Part shown: in pieces, positions 26,604 through 34,688 of the stretch | Position numbering within the stretch: the stretch's first letter is position 1 | How the letters are laid out: each line of letters opens with the position of its first letter | From: Micromonosporaceae bacterium KJ-029 | GTDB lineage: Bacteria > Actinomycetota > Actinomycetes > Mycobacteriales > Micromonosporaceae | Reading direction: 5' to 3' | DNA: 64,000 nucleotides | Assembly: GCA_005402585.1 (NCBI GenBank) | Contig: BIFP01000014.1 | Location: forward strand, 1 to 64,000 | Position numbers and translations under genes: made by a program | Notes under the pieces: generated by a model | What the model was told of the DNA's origin: nothing | Seen by the model: the letters and a program-made list of their open reading frames with translations, nothing else | The model's database searches: none

Positions 26604-27803
26604 GTGGAGCTGGTGCGGGCGACGAACCGCAGCGTCCGGTTACGCAACCGGTCGGCCCTGCTGTCCAGAATCTTCCTCGACGGCCCGCTCACCCGACAGG
26701 ATCTGGTACGCGGCACCGGGCTGAGCCAGCCGGCGGTGAGCAACGTGGTCGGCGACCTGATCGACGAGGGCCTGGTGATGGAGGCCGGGGCGGCCGAGTC
26801 CGACGGCGGCCGGCCGAGCATGATGCTGCGGATCGTGCCGCGCTACGCCGTGGTGGTCGGGGTGGACGTGGGCGAGACCCGGGTACGGGTCGAGCTGTTC
26901 GACCTCGCGATGACCCTGCTGGCCAGTGTCGAGTACCCGCTGGAGGACGGCGGCACCGAGCCGGCGACGGTGGCCGGGCACGTACTGGCCGGACTCGATC
27001 GCGTACTGGCCGACGCCAAGGCGGACCGGTCCGAGGTGCTGGGCGTCGGCATCGGCGTCTCCGGCGTGGTCGAGCAGGGCACCCACGCCGTGGTGGACGC
27101 GCAGACCCTCGGCTGGGACCGGGTGCCGCTGCAACGGCTGATCGCCGAGGGCACCGACCTGCCGCTGCACATCGACAACGGCGCCAAGACCCTCGGCCAG
27201 GCCGAGATGTGGTTCGGCGCCGGCCGGGGCGCCCGGCACGCGGTGTTCGCCCTGGTCGGCTCCGGTGTCGGCGCGGCCGTGGTGACCAACGGCGTCACCT
27301 ACCGGGGCGCGTCCAGCAGCGCCGGCGAGTGGGGGCACACCACCCTGGTGTACGGCGGACGACCCTGCCGCTGCGGCGCCCGGGGCTGCCTGGAGGCGTA
27401 CGTCGGCGCCGAGGCGATCATCGACCGCTACCGCGAGGCGCGGCGCGGGAGGGCGGTGCCCGGCGAGGACGAGGAGTCCCAGCTCGCCGCGCTGGTGGCG
27501 GCGGCCGACCGGTCGGAGACCGCACGCCGGGTGCTGGACGAGACGGCCGACTACCTCGGTGCCGGGGTGGCCAACCTGATCAACCTGTTCAACCCCGAGC
27601 GGGTGGTGCTCGGCGGCTGGGCGGCGATGGCCCTGGCCGACCTGCTGCCCGCCGTACGCGAGGCCGCCGGCCGCCAGGCGCTGCGCCTGCCGTACGCGCA
27701 GGCATCGATCGAGCTGGGCCAGCTCGGCGTGGACGCCGTGGCCCTCGGCGCCGCCACCCTACCCATCGCCCGCCTCCTAGCCACCGGCGGCACACGCCCC
27801 TAA
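26604..27803 (+). CDS. ROK-family transcriptional regulator
   Basis: About 399 residues from GTG 26604. The N-terminal winged helix (LLSRIFLDGPLTRQDLVRGTGLSQPAVSNVVGDLIDEGLV, about residues 18-57) binds DNA. The ROK sugar-kinase fold follows: VVGVDVGETRVRV phosphate-loop motif, HIDNGAKTL, EWGHTTLVYGG and the zinc motif CRCGARGC. These regulators repress sugar-use genes and are released by the sugar or its phosphate. It is divergent from the beta-glucoside uptake operon with a palindrome between them, so it is the likely local regulator. The kinase motif DxGxT is kept as DVGET, but ROK regulators are usually not active kinases. Confidence 0.93.
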   Translation: MELVRATNRSVRLRNRSALLSRIFLDGPLTRQDLVRGTGLSQPAVSNVVGDLIDEGLVMEAGAAESDGGRPSMMLRIVPRYAVVVGVDVGETRVRVELFDLAMTLLASVEYPLEDGGTEPATVAGHVLAGLDRVLADAKADRSEVLGVGIGVSGVVEQGTHAVVDAQTLGWDRVPLQRLIAEGTDLPLHIDNGAKTLGQAEMWFGAGRGARHAVFALVGSGVGAAVVTNGVTYRGASSSAGEWGHTTLVYGGRPCRCGARGCLEAYVGAEAIIDRYREARRGRAVPGEDEESQLAALVAAADRSETARRVLDETADYLGAGVANLINLFNPERVVLGGWAAMALADLLPAVREAAGRQALRLPYAQASIELGQLGVDAVALGAATLPIARLLATGGTRP

Positions 27804-27853
27804 CCGTTACCCCTCCCCACCCCACCCCACCCCTGGCGGGACTTTTTGGATAA

Positions 27854-27866
27854 ATAACGAAGTTAT
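27854..27866. promoter_or_regulatory. Small palindrome upstream of the secreted beta-helix gene
   Basis: ATAAC-GAA-GTTAT is a perfect 5-bp inverted repeat inside an AT-rich stretch about 160 bases before the secreted discoidin/beta-helix protein. It is different from the palindrome in the divergent promoter region, so it may serve another regulator, for example of LacI or ROK type. Part of a promoter is likely here. Confidence 0.4.
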
Positions 27867-28028
27867 AGATCGATGTCTTGACGTGGCCGCAACGTCGCGG
27901 CAACACTCTCGGGCAAGCGCTCCGGCAACCGGTGGTGCCATCCCGGCGGCATCGTAGGACACCGTGAGCCCGTCCCGAAACCCCGTCGTGTCCGACGTCA
28001 GCAGCCCTCGACCGAGACAGGCGACGTC

Positions 28029-30248
28029 ATGACACCTCCCACACTGCTCGTACCACCCACGCCACGCCGGCGGCCCGCCACCCGGCGCCTGCTCGCCGGG
28101 CTCGCGGTGGCCCTCGTCGCCGCCCTGGTGCCGACCGTGGGCGCGGCGCCCGCGCAGGCCGCGCCGACCCTGATCTCCCAGGGCCGCCCAGCCACCGCCT
28201 CCTCCACCGAGAGCGCCGCCTTCCCCGCCTCGGCGGCCGTCGACGGCAACACCGGCACCCGCTGGTCGAGCGCCTTCAGCGACCCGCAGTGGCTCCAGGT
28301 CGACCTCGGCACCCGGGCCACCATCAGCCAGGTCACCCTGGTCTGGGAGGCCGCGTACGCCCGTGCCTTCCAGATCCAGACCTCCGACGACGGCAATGCC
28401 TGGACCACCATCCACACCACCACCAACGGCACCGGCGGCACCCAGACGCTGACCGTCAGCGGCAGCGGGCGCTACGTGCGGATGTACGGCACCCAGCGGG
28501 CCACCGGCTACGGCTACTCGCTGTGGGAGTTCCAGGTCATCGGCGAGACCGGCGGCACCGGCAACCCGGTCGAGCCCACCGACCCGCGCAACCCGAACTT
28601 CGGCCCGAACACGTACGTCTTCGACCCGTCCACCCCGACCGCCACCATCCAGAGCCGACTGAACACCATCTTCAGCCAGCAGGAGACCAACCAGTTCGGC
28701 CCGCAGCGCTACGCCGTGCTGTTCAAGCCGGGCAACTACACCGCCGACGTCAACCTCGGCTTCTTCACCCAGGTCGCCGGCCTCGGCATATCACCCGACG
28801 ACGTCAACCTCAACGGGCACGTCCGGGTCGAGGCGTTCTGGTTCGGCGGCAACGCCACCCAGAACTTCTGGCGGGCCGCGGAGAACCTGTCGGTCACCCT
28901 GCCCGCCGGGGTGAGCGTCGAACGGTGGGCGGTGTCGCAGGCGGCGCCGTACCGACGGATGCACCTGCGCGGCGCGCAGAACCAGATCCAGCTCTGGAAC
29001 GGCGGCGACGGCTGGTCCAGCGGTGGCCTGATGGCCGACACCCGCATCGACGGCCTGGTCGTCTCCGGCTCGCAGCAGCAGTGGTACTCGCGCAACAGCG
29101 AGTTCGGCAACGGCTGGACCGGATCGGTGTGGAACATGGTGTTCCAGGGGGTGGCCGGCGCACCGGCGCCGCACTTCCCCAACCCGTCGCACACCGTCAT
29201 CCCGACCACGCCGGTGGTCCGGGAGAAGCCGTTCCTCTACGTCGACGGCACCGGCGAGTACCGGGTCTTCGTGCCGGCGCTGCGCACCAACTCCACCGGC
29301 ACCAGCTGGTACAACAAGACCCCGGCCGGATCCTCCATCTCGCTGGCCGACTTCTTCATCGTCCGGCCCGGCACCTCGGCGGCCACCATCAACACCGCGC
29401 TCACCCAGGGCAAGAACCTCCTGTTCACTCCCGGCGTGCACCGCGTCACCGAGCCGATCCAGGTCAACCGGGCCAACACGGTGATCCTCGGCCTCGGCCT
29501 GGCCACCATCCAGGCCGACAACGGCACGGTGGCGATGCGGGTGGCCGACGTGGACGGGGTCAAGGTCGCCGGCATCATGTTCGAGGCCGGCACCGTCAAC
29601 TCCCCGGTGCTGATGGAGGTCGGGCCGACCGGCTCCACGGCCGGCCACGCCGCCAACCCGACCTCGCTGCACGACGTCTTCTTCCGCATCGGCGGGCCGG
29701 GCGTCGGCCGGGCCACCACCAGCCTGGTCGTCAACAGCCGCAACGTCATCGGCGACCACATGTGGCTGTGGCGTGCCGACCACGGCGACGGCATCGGGTG
29801 GTCGCTCAACACCGCCGACACCGGACTGATCGTCAACGGCGACGACGTGACCATGTACGGCCTGTTCGTCGAGCACTACCAGAAGTACCAGACGATCTGG
29901 AACGGCAACGGTGGGCGGACGTACTTCTACCAGAACGAGATGCCGTACGACCCGCCCAACCAGGCGGCCTGGATGAACGGCTCGACCCGGGGGTACGCCG
30001 CGTACAAGGTGGCCAACTCGGTGACCAGCCACCAGGCGTGGGGGCTGGGCAGCTACTGCTACTTCAACGTCAACCCGGGCGTGGTCGCCGAGCGGGCGTA
30101 CGAGGTGCCGAGCAACCCGAACGTGCGGTTCACCAACATGGTGACGGTGTCCCTCGGCGGCGTCGGCACCATCAACCGGATGATCAACAGCACCGGCAAC
30201 ACGGTCAACACCGCCAACCAGGTGGCGTACCTGACCACCTACCCGTAG
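28029..30248 (+). CDS. Secreted discoidin (F5/8 type C) and beta-helix protein
   Basis: A 739-residue exported protein. A basic N-terminus (RRRPATRR) and hydrophobic core end at AQA near residue 44, a signal peptidase I site. Residues about 50-170 form an F5/8 type C (CBM32-like) sugar-binding domain: SSTESAAFPASAAVDGNTGTRWSS, WLQVDLG and YVRMYGTQRATGYGYSLWEFQV. After a Gly/Pro linker, the rest resembles a right-handed beta-helix with N-rich rungs (INTALTQGKNLLFTPGVHRV, VILGLGLATIQADNG). Proteins of this build are often annotated coagulation-factor-5/8 or, wrongly, adenylyl cyclase; related beta-helix folds degrade glucans or uronans. Beside a beta-glucoside importer and GH1 enzyme, an extracellular role in beta-glucan use is plausible. 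The catalytic residues are not identified. Confidence 0.85.
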   Translation: MTPPTLLVPPTPRRRPATRRLLAGLAVALVAALVPTVGAAPAQAAPTLISQGRPATASSTESAAFPASAAVDGNTGTRWSSAFSDPQWLQVDLGTRATISQVTLVWEAAYARAFQIQTSDDGNAWTTIHTTTNGTGGTQTLTVSGSGRYVRMYGTQRATGYGYSLWEFQVIGETGGTGNPVEPTDPRNPNFGPNTYVFDPSTPTATIQSRLNTIFSQQETNQFGPQRYAVLFKPGNYTADVNLGFFTQVAGLGISPDDVNLNGHVRVEAFWFGGNATQNFWRAAENLSVTLPAGVSVERWAVSQAAPYRRMHLRGAQNQIQLWNGGDGWSSGGLMADTRIDGLVVSGSQQQWYSRNSEFGNGWTGSVWNMVFQGVAGAPAPHFPNPSHTVIPTTPVVREKPFLYVDGTGEYRVFVPALRTNSTGTSWYNKTPAGSSISLADFFIVRPGTSAATINTALTQGKNLLFTPGVHRVTEPIQVNRANTVILGLGLATIQADNGTVAMRVADVDGVKVAGIMFEAGTVNSPVLMEVGPTGSTAGHAANPTSLHDVFFRIGGPGVGRATTSLVVNSRNVIGDHMWLWRADHGDGIGWSLNTADTGLIVNGDDVTMYGLFVEHYQKYQTIWNGNGGRTYFYQNEMPYDPPNQAAWMNGSTRGYAAYKVANSVTSHQAWGLGSYCYFNVNPGVVAERAYEVPSNPNVRFTNMVTVSLGGVGTINRMINSTGNTVNTANQVAYLTTYP

Positions 30249-30267
30249 GCCGGACCGGCAACCTGGC

Positions 30268-30304
30268 GCGATGCCGGTGGGACACGACGTCCCACCGGCA
30301 TCGC
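30268..30304. terminator. Bidirectional terminator, 16-bp perfect stem
   Basis: A 16-bp perfect inverted repeat (30268-30283 with 30289-30304) with a 5-base loop sits between two convergent genes, 19 bases after the beta-helix gene stop and six bases from the end of the leftward zinc-ribbon gene. It can end transcription from both sides. Confidence 0.85.
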
Positions 30305-30310
30305 TTGACG

Positions 30311-31402
30311 CTAACGGCTGATCAGGTACGCCACCACGAACGCCGCGACCAGCCCCAGCACCGCCAGCACCGCCGCCGTGATCTTGGCGGCGCTGTAGGG
30401 GCGCTCGCCGATGACCTCGCCGGTGCGGGCGTTGACCAGGACCTGGTACGACCGGCCGGCGTGCAGGTACGCCGCGATCCACACCGGCAGCAGAAGCAGC
30501 TTGTACGTCACGTCGAAGTAGCTGGTGTCCACGGAGCTGACCCGCTGCTCGTCGCCGCCGATGTCGGACCGGCAGTCCCGCTCGATGACCGGCGCCATCC
30601 GGGCCTTCGCCGTGGCCAACCCGGTCTCGGGCTCGGTGTCGTACCGCAGCGCGTGATACCCGGCGAGGTAGTCCCCGTGGTACGCGACCGCCTCGGCCAG
30701 CGGCCACGGGGTCAGCTGGTCCAGCTGCTTCTCCGGCAGGTGGGTCGTGGCGGGCACCAGCACGTCGTCGAAGTCCCGGCGGACGGTGCCGCTCGCCGGA
30801 TGCCACCGGGTACGCCGCACCTGCCGGGTGCGCGTCTCCTGCTTGCCGTTCACCGTCACCGTGTACGTCTCGGTGACGTAGTAGTGCTCGCCGCGCTGGC
30901 CCCGGTAGTCCGAGACGGTCCGCGCGTCGAACGTCCAGTGCGGCAGGTAGGTGCCCTTGAGGGTCTCCGCCTCGCTGACCTTCTTCAGGCTGTTCGGCGC
31001 GAACCAGCGGCTACGGCACCACTTGCCCAGCGCGGTACGCACACCCGCCCGGTCCACCGCGAACGGCAACACCGCCTCCGGCGCGATCAGCCCGCCCATC
31101 GTGGTCTCCGCCACCAAGGGAGTGGCGCAGAACTGGCAGCGCTGGGCGAGCGCGTCGCTCTCGGTGTGGGCGCCGCATCCCGGGCAGACGAAGGCGTGCG
31201 CGCCGGCGTGCGCCGCCGCCTGGCGCGGCAACCGGCCCAGGTCGGCGTACGCGTGCTCGCGCACCTCCCGGCCGGCGCCGGCGATCTGCTGCCGGTGCCC
31301 GCAGTACGGGCAGCTCAGCACCGCCGTGCCCGGGGCATACTCGACCCGGGCACCGCACCCCCCGCACTGGTACGACGGCGGGGACACGGCCGTGTCACTC
31401 AT
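30311..31402 (-). CDS. Zinc-ribbon membrane protein
   Basis: A 363-residue protein with two four-cysteine zinc ribbons at the N-terminus: C13/C16 with C31/C34 and C73/C76 with C89/C92. The central part (EAVLPFAVDRAGVRTAL, WFAPNSLKK, LKGTYLPHWTFDART) is a conserved soluble region, and the C-terminus has a membrane segment (about residues 338-361). Such proteins are regularly found beside SPFH/YdjI-like proteins, as here: the SPFH gene ends 43 bases upstream in the same direction. The pair may form a membrane-associated chaperone or envelope-stress complex; function is unknown. No signal peptide; the zinc ribbons should face the cytoplasm. Confidence 0.88.
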   Translation of the reverse strand: MSDTAVSPPSYQCGGCGARVEYAPGTAVLSCPYCGHRQQIAGAGREVREHAYADLGRLPRQAAAHAGAHAFVCPGCGAHTESDALAQRCQFCATPLVAETTMGGLIAPEAVLPFAVDRAGVRTALGKWCRSRWFAPNSLKKVSEAETLKGTYLPHWTFDARTVSDYRGQRGEHYYVTETYTVTVNGKQETRTRQVRRTRWHPASGTVRRDFDDVLVPATTHLPEKQLDQLTPWPLAEAVAYHGDYLAGYHALRYDTEPETGLATAKARMAPVIERDCRSDIGGDEQRVSSVDTSYFDVTYKLLLLPVWIAAYLHAGRSYQVLVNARTGEVIGERPYSAAKITAAVLAVLGLVAAFVVAYLISR

Positions 31403-31445
31403 CGCGGCCCGCTCCCACTCTCGCTACGCCCGTCGCGGTACCCGG

Positions 31446-32573
31446 TCACTGCGGCGGCAACGGTGGTGGGACGCTGGCCAGCACCGACGCCAGCTCCGGC
31501 ACCTGCCCGGCCGGCTGCCACTGCGCCATGCCGGCCCGCCAGACCAGCGTGTCCGGGCCCAGCGTGCCCGCACCCGCCTGCTGCGCCAGCGCACCGAGGT
31601 CGTACGGGCCCTGCCGCTGCCCGGCAACGCCGACGAACCACTGCGCCTGGTTCGGCAGCGGCGGCGGCTCGGCGGCGGCCGGCTGCGCCGGAACCGGCGA
31701 CGGCGCGGCTCCCGCGTCGCCCGACATGGCCCGGGCCATCTGCTGGCCCATCGCCATGCCCATGCCCAACCCGACACCGGCGCCCGCCTCACCGCCGGGG
31801 TTCTTCGCCGCCTCCTCCAGCGCGGTGGCCGCCTGGAACCGGGTGAACCGGTCCAGGTCGCCGACCGCGCCCATGCTGGTCCGCTTGTCCAGCGCCCGCT
31901 CCACCTCCGGCGGCACCGAGATGTTCTCGATGACGAACTTGGGGATGGCGATGCCGACGTCGACGAGTTCCTCGGTCAGTACGCCGGCCAGCTGCCGGCC
32001 GATCGCATCCTGGTGCGCCGCCAGGTCCAGCAGCGGCACCCCGGCGGTGGCCAGCGCGTTGCCGAGCCGGCCCACGATGAGCTGGCGAAGGTACTCCTGC
32101 ACCTCCTCGGTGCGGAACTGCGGATCGGTGCCGACCAGCTCCCGCAGGAGCTTCTGCGCGTCCACCACCCGCGCCGCGTAGGCGCCGAACGCCCGCAGCC
32201 GGACCACCCCGAACTCGGCGTCCCGCAGGATCACCGGGTTCTGGGTGCCCCACTTCATGTCGGTGAACTGCCGGGTGTTGACGAAGTACACCTCGGCCTT
32301 GAAAGGCGAGTTGAAGCCGTACTTCCAGCCCTTGAGGGTGGACAGGATCGGCAGGTTCCGGGTCTCCAGCGTGTACGTGCCGGGCGGGAACGCGTCGGCG
32401 ATCTGCCCCTCGTTGACGAACACCGCCGTCTGGGACTCGCGGACGACGAGCTGTGCGCCCATCTTGATCTCGTTCTGGTACCGGGGGAAGCGCCAGACGA
32501 TGGTGTCCCGGCTGTCGTCCAGCCACTCCACGATGTCGACGAACTCGCCCCGGAGCTTGTCCATCAGCCCCAT
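31446..32573 (-). CDS. SPFH-domain (YdjI/virion-core-like) protein with GYF_2 domain
   Basis: A 375-residue protein. Residues about 1-245 are an SPFH-like region of the YdjI type (opening MGLMDKLRGEFVDIVEWLDD, then VVRESQTAVFVNEGQIADAF). A low-complexity Gly/Met/Ala/Pro stretch (GVGLGMGMAMGQQMA) follows, and a C-terminal GYF_2 domain from about 317 carries WFVGVAGQRQGPYDLGAL, TLVWRAGMAQW. SPFH proteins assemble into membrane-associated rings or scaffolds. The partner zinc-ribbon gene lies directly downstream. Both features fit established actinobacterial pairs; the cellular role is not known. Confidence 0.92.
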   Translation of the reverse strand: MGLMDKLRGEFVDIVEWLDDSRDTIVWRFPRYQNEIKMGAQLVVRESQTAVFVNEGQIADAFPPGTYTLETRNLPILSTLKGWKYGFNSPFKAEVYFVNTRQFTDMKWGTQNPVILRDAEFGVVRLRAFGAYAARVVDAQKLLRELVGTDPQFRTEEVQEYLRQLIVGRLGNALATAGVPLLDLAAHQDAIGRQLAGVLTEELVDVGIAIPKFVIENISVPPEVERALDKRTSMGAVGDLDRFTRFQAATALEEAAKNPGGEAGAGVGLGMGMAMGQQMARAMSGDAGAAPSPVPAQPAAAEPPPLPNQAQWFVGVAGQRQGPYDLGALAQQAGAGTLGPDTLVWRAGMAQWQPAGQVPELASVLASVPPPLPPQ

Positions 32574-32722
32574 CGCGTCCCCCTCCCACTCTCTGCCGAG
32601 ATCATCATCGGCGTCGCGGCGACCATAGCAAGTGCCCGCCAGTCCAGGTCAGCGCGCGCAAGCGCACCGGCGGGCCCGGGGGCCAGGACGTGTGTCCCGC
32701 CCCCGGGCCGGCAGTGGCCGGG

Positions 32723-33082
32723 TCAGCCGGTGCGGGCCAGCCGTAGTGCCAGGGTGGCGAAGCCGACGGCCTGCAGCGTGGCGCCGGCGACCTCGAACCA
32801 CTCGGTGCCGGCGATCAGGCCGGTCACGTGCAGCACCGGCCAGGCGCAGATCGCGGCCGCGGCCCAGGCGGGCGCGGTCCGGGCGCGCAGCAGCGCGATC
32901 CCCAGCAGCAGGGTGCCGAGGATGTTGCCGAGCACGAACAGCAGCAGAAACGGAATCGCGGCCTCGTTCGCAGCGTCCAGCACCGCGGCGTAGTCACCGA
33001 TCGGGCCGCCACGGTCGGCCATCGCCAGGTCGGTGAGCCCCCTCATCGCGGCGCCGAAGTACACCACGTACCCACCGATCAT
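32723..33082 (-). CDS. Small membrane protein, probably shortened at its N-terminus
   Basis: A 119-residue protein with three or four membrane segments (IPFLLLFVLGNILGTLLLGIALL, AWAAAAICAWPVLHVTGLI, LQAVGFATLALRLA). It opens inside what looks like the middle of a longer protein: the loop ADRGGPIGDYAAVLDAANEAAIP between helices is typical of roughly 220-residue membrane proteins in actinobacteria. Its start codon overlaps that of the divergent sensor kinase, which also lacks its N-terminal part, so both 5' ends appear to have been removed by one deletion. It has no ribosome site. It may be a remnant without function. Confidence 0.55.
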   Translation of the reverse strand: MIGGYVVYFGAAMRGLTDLAMADRGGPIGDYAAVLDAANEAAIPFLLLFVLGNILGTLLLGIALLRARTAPAWAAAAICAWPVLHVTGLIAGTEWFEVAGATLQAVGFATLALRLARTG

Positions 33083-33950
33083 GAGCGATCCGCCGATCAG
33101 GCCGAGCCGGTTCGCCCGCGTCGGCTACCGGATGCCGGGCACGGACGAACTGGTCACCGCTACCGGAGCCGGCTTCGAGGCGGGCGATGACGCGACCGCG
33201 ATCCGGCTGGGTGGACAGCAGATCGGCGTCCTGGTGCGCGGGGAGAGCACCTCCCGCGAGCTGACCCGCGAACTCGCCGACGCCTGCGCGCTGCTGGTCG
33301 AGGTGGTGCGGCTGCGGCTTCAGCTGCGCCGAGCCCTCAGCGAGATGGAGGCCAGCCGGGCCCGGCTGCTGCGGGCCGGGTACGCCGAGCGGCTGCGGCT
33401 GGAACGCGACCTGCACGACGGCGCCCAGCAGCGGCTCGTCTCGCTCGGGATGGCGCTGCGGCTCGCCCAGCGGCACCTTCCCGAGACCGACGTCGTGGGC
33501 CTGCTCGACCAGGCGGTCGCCGAACTGGGCACCGCGGTCGCGGAACTGCGGCAGATCGCGCACGGCCTGCGTCCCTCCAGCCTCGACGAGGGGCTGGCGA
33601 ACGCGCTGGCCATGCTGGTCCGTGGCGTGCCGCTGTCGGTCACCCTCGACGTCTGTGCCGAGCCGGTGCCGGAGGACCTCGCCACCACCGCCTACTACGT
33701 GGCCAGTGAGGCTTTGGCGAACGTGGTCAAGCACGCCACCGCCTCCGCCGTTCACCTGCGGGTCTCCCGCACCGACGACCGGTTGACCGTGACCATCCGA
33801 GACGACGGTGTCGGCGGGGCGCGGGTACGCCCCGGCGGTGGGCTGGCCGGCATCAGCGACCGGGTGTCCGCCGCCGGGGGTGCGCTCAACGTCGACGGCC
33901 GCCCCGGGGCCGGCACGCTCGTCGAGGCGGTGCTGCCGTGCGGATCGTGA
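33081..33950 (+). CDS. NarL-type sensor histidine kinase, N-terminally truncated
   Basis: The frame gives about 289 residues from ATG 33081. A short sensor remnant (GYRMPGTDELVTATG, IGVLVRGES) precedes the phosphoacceptor helix RLRLERDLHDGAQQRLVSLG, whose His is near residue 112, and the HATPase_c domain (ASEALANVVKHA, then DDGVGGARV and GGGLAGISDRVSAAGG). Relatives usually have several hundred more N-terminal residues with membrane segments and a GAF-like domain; here they are missing and the reading frame begins overlapping an unrelated leftward gene. It is followed, with a 13-base overlap, by its response regulator. The kinase core is intact, so it may still work but cannot sense normally. 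No ribosome site is seen. Confidence 0.75.
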   Translation: MSDPPIRPSRFARVGYRMPGTDELVTATGAGFEAGDDATAIRLGGQQIGVLVRGESTSRELTRELADACALLVEVVRLRLQLRRALSEMEASRARLLRAGYAERLRLERDLHDGAQQRLVSLGMALRLAQRHLPETDVVGLLDQAVAELGTAVAELRQIAHGLRPSSLDEGLANALAMLVRGVPLSVTLDVCAEPVPEDLATTAYYVASEALANVVKHATASAVHLRVSRTDDRLTVTIRDDGVGGARVRPGGGLAGISDRVSAAGGALNVDGRPGAGTLVEAVLPCGS

Positions 33951-34594
33951 TCGGCGAGGACTCGGCGCTGTTCCGGGAGGGACTGGCCCGGCTGCTCGCC
34001 GACGCCGGCCACGAGGTGGTCGGCAAGGCGGCTGACGCGCCGAGCCTGCTGGTCGCCGCCGAGCAGTACCCGGCCGACCTGGCCATCATCGACGTACGGA
34101 TGCCGCCCGACCACACCGACGACGGGGCCCGCGCGGCCCGCCAGCTCCGCGCGCGCCACCCCGAACTCGGCATTCTGCTGCTGTCCCAGCACATCGAGAC
34201 CCGGCACTCGGTGGAACTGGTCGCCAGCGGCCGGTTCGGATACCTGCTCAAGGACCGCGTCCTCGACGTCGACGACTTCCTCGACGCCCTGCGGCGCGTC
34301 GCGGCGGGCGGGTCGGCACTCGACCCGGAGGTGGTGACCCGGCTCATCGGCCACCGCCCGCCGGACGACCCGCTGAGCACCCTCACCGCCCGGGAGCGGG
34401 AGGTCCTGGCGATGATGGCCGAGGGGCGCACGAACGTCGGGATCGCCCGCCGGCTGTGGCTCACCGAACGGACCGTCGAGGCGCACGTCAGTTCCATCAT
34501 GGCCAAGCTCGGCCTGGCCACCTCCGACGAGGACCACCGGCGCGTGCTCGCCGTCCTCGTCCACCTCCGCCGCGCCGCCCCAGGCGGCGGTTGA
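33938..34594 (+). CDS. NarL/LuxR-family response regulator
   Basis: A 218-residue protein from GTG 33938, overlapping the kinase gene. The receiver domain has the acidic pocket E7/D8 and phosphorylated Asp52 in LAIIDVRMPP, then LLLSQH and LLKDR with the conserved Lys. The C-terminal LuxR helix-turn-helix is LTAREREVLAMMAEGRTNVGIARRLWLTERTVEAHVSSIMAKL. It is the partner of the preceding kinase, whose sensor part is lost. Its targets are unknown. A stem-loop between it and the convergent protease gene probably ends its transcript. Confidence 0.93.
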   Translation: MRIVIGEDSALFREGLARLLADAGHEVVGKAADAPSLLVAAEQYPADLAIIDVRMPPDHTDDGARAARQLRARHPELGILLLSQHIETRHSVELVASGRFGYLLKDRVLDVDDFLDALRRVAAGGSALDPEVVTRLIGHRPPDDPLSTLTAREREVLAMMAEGRTNVGIARRLWLTERTVEAHVSSIMAKLGLATSDEDHRRVLAVLVHLRRAAPGGG

Positions 34595-34637
34595 CCCGCC
34601 ACGAGCCGTACGGCCGGCGCCCTCGACCAGCCCGGTC

Positions 34638-34678
34638 CCCCACCACCGCGCGCCGGTCACCCGCGCCCGGTGGTGGGG
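34638..34678. terminator. Stem-loop between convergent response regulator and protease genes
   Basis: An 11-bp perfect stem (34638-34648 with 34668-34678) with a 19-base loop lies in the 94-base gap between two genes that run toward each other, so it can serve both. Confidence 0.55.
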
Positions 34679-34688
34679 ATCGCCGGGA

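Noticed and set aside
28289..31846. Rightward 1185-codon frame across the beta-helix gene and antisense to the zinc-ribbon gene
   Set aside because: It overlaps well-supported genes on both strands, is Arg/His/Pro-rich, and runs through a strong terminator; a high-G+C shadow frame.
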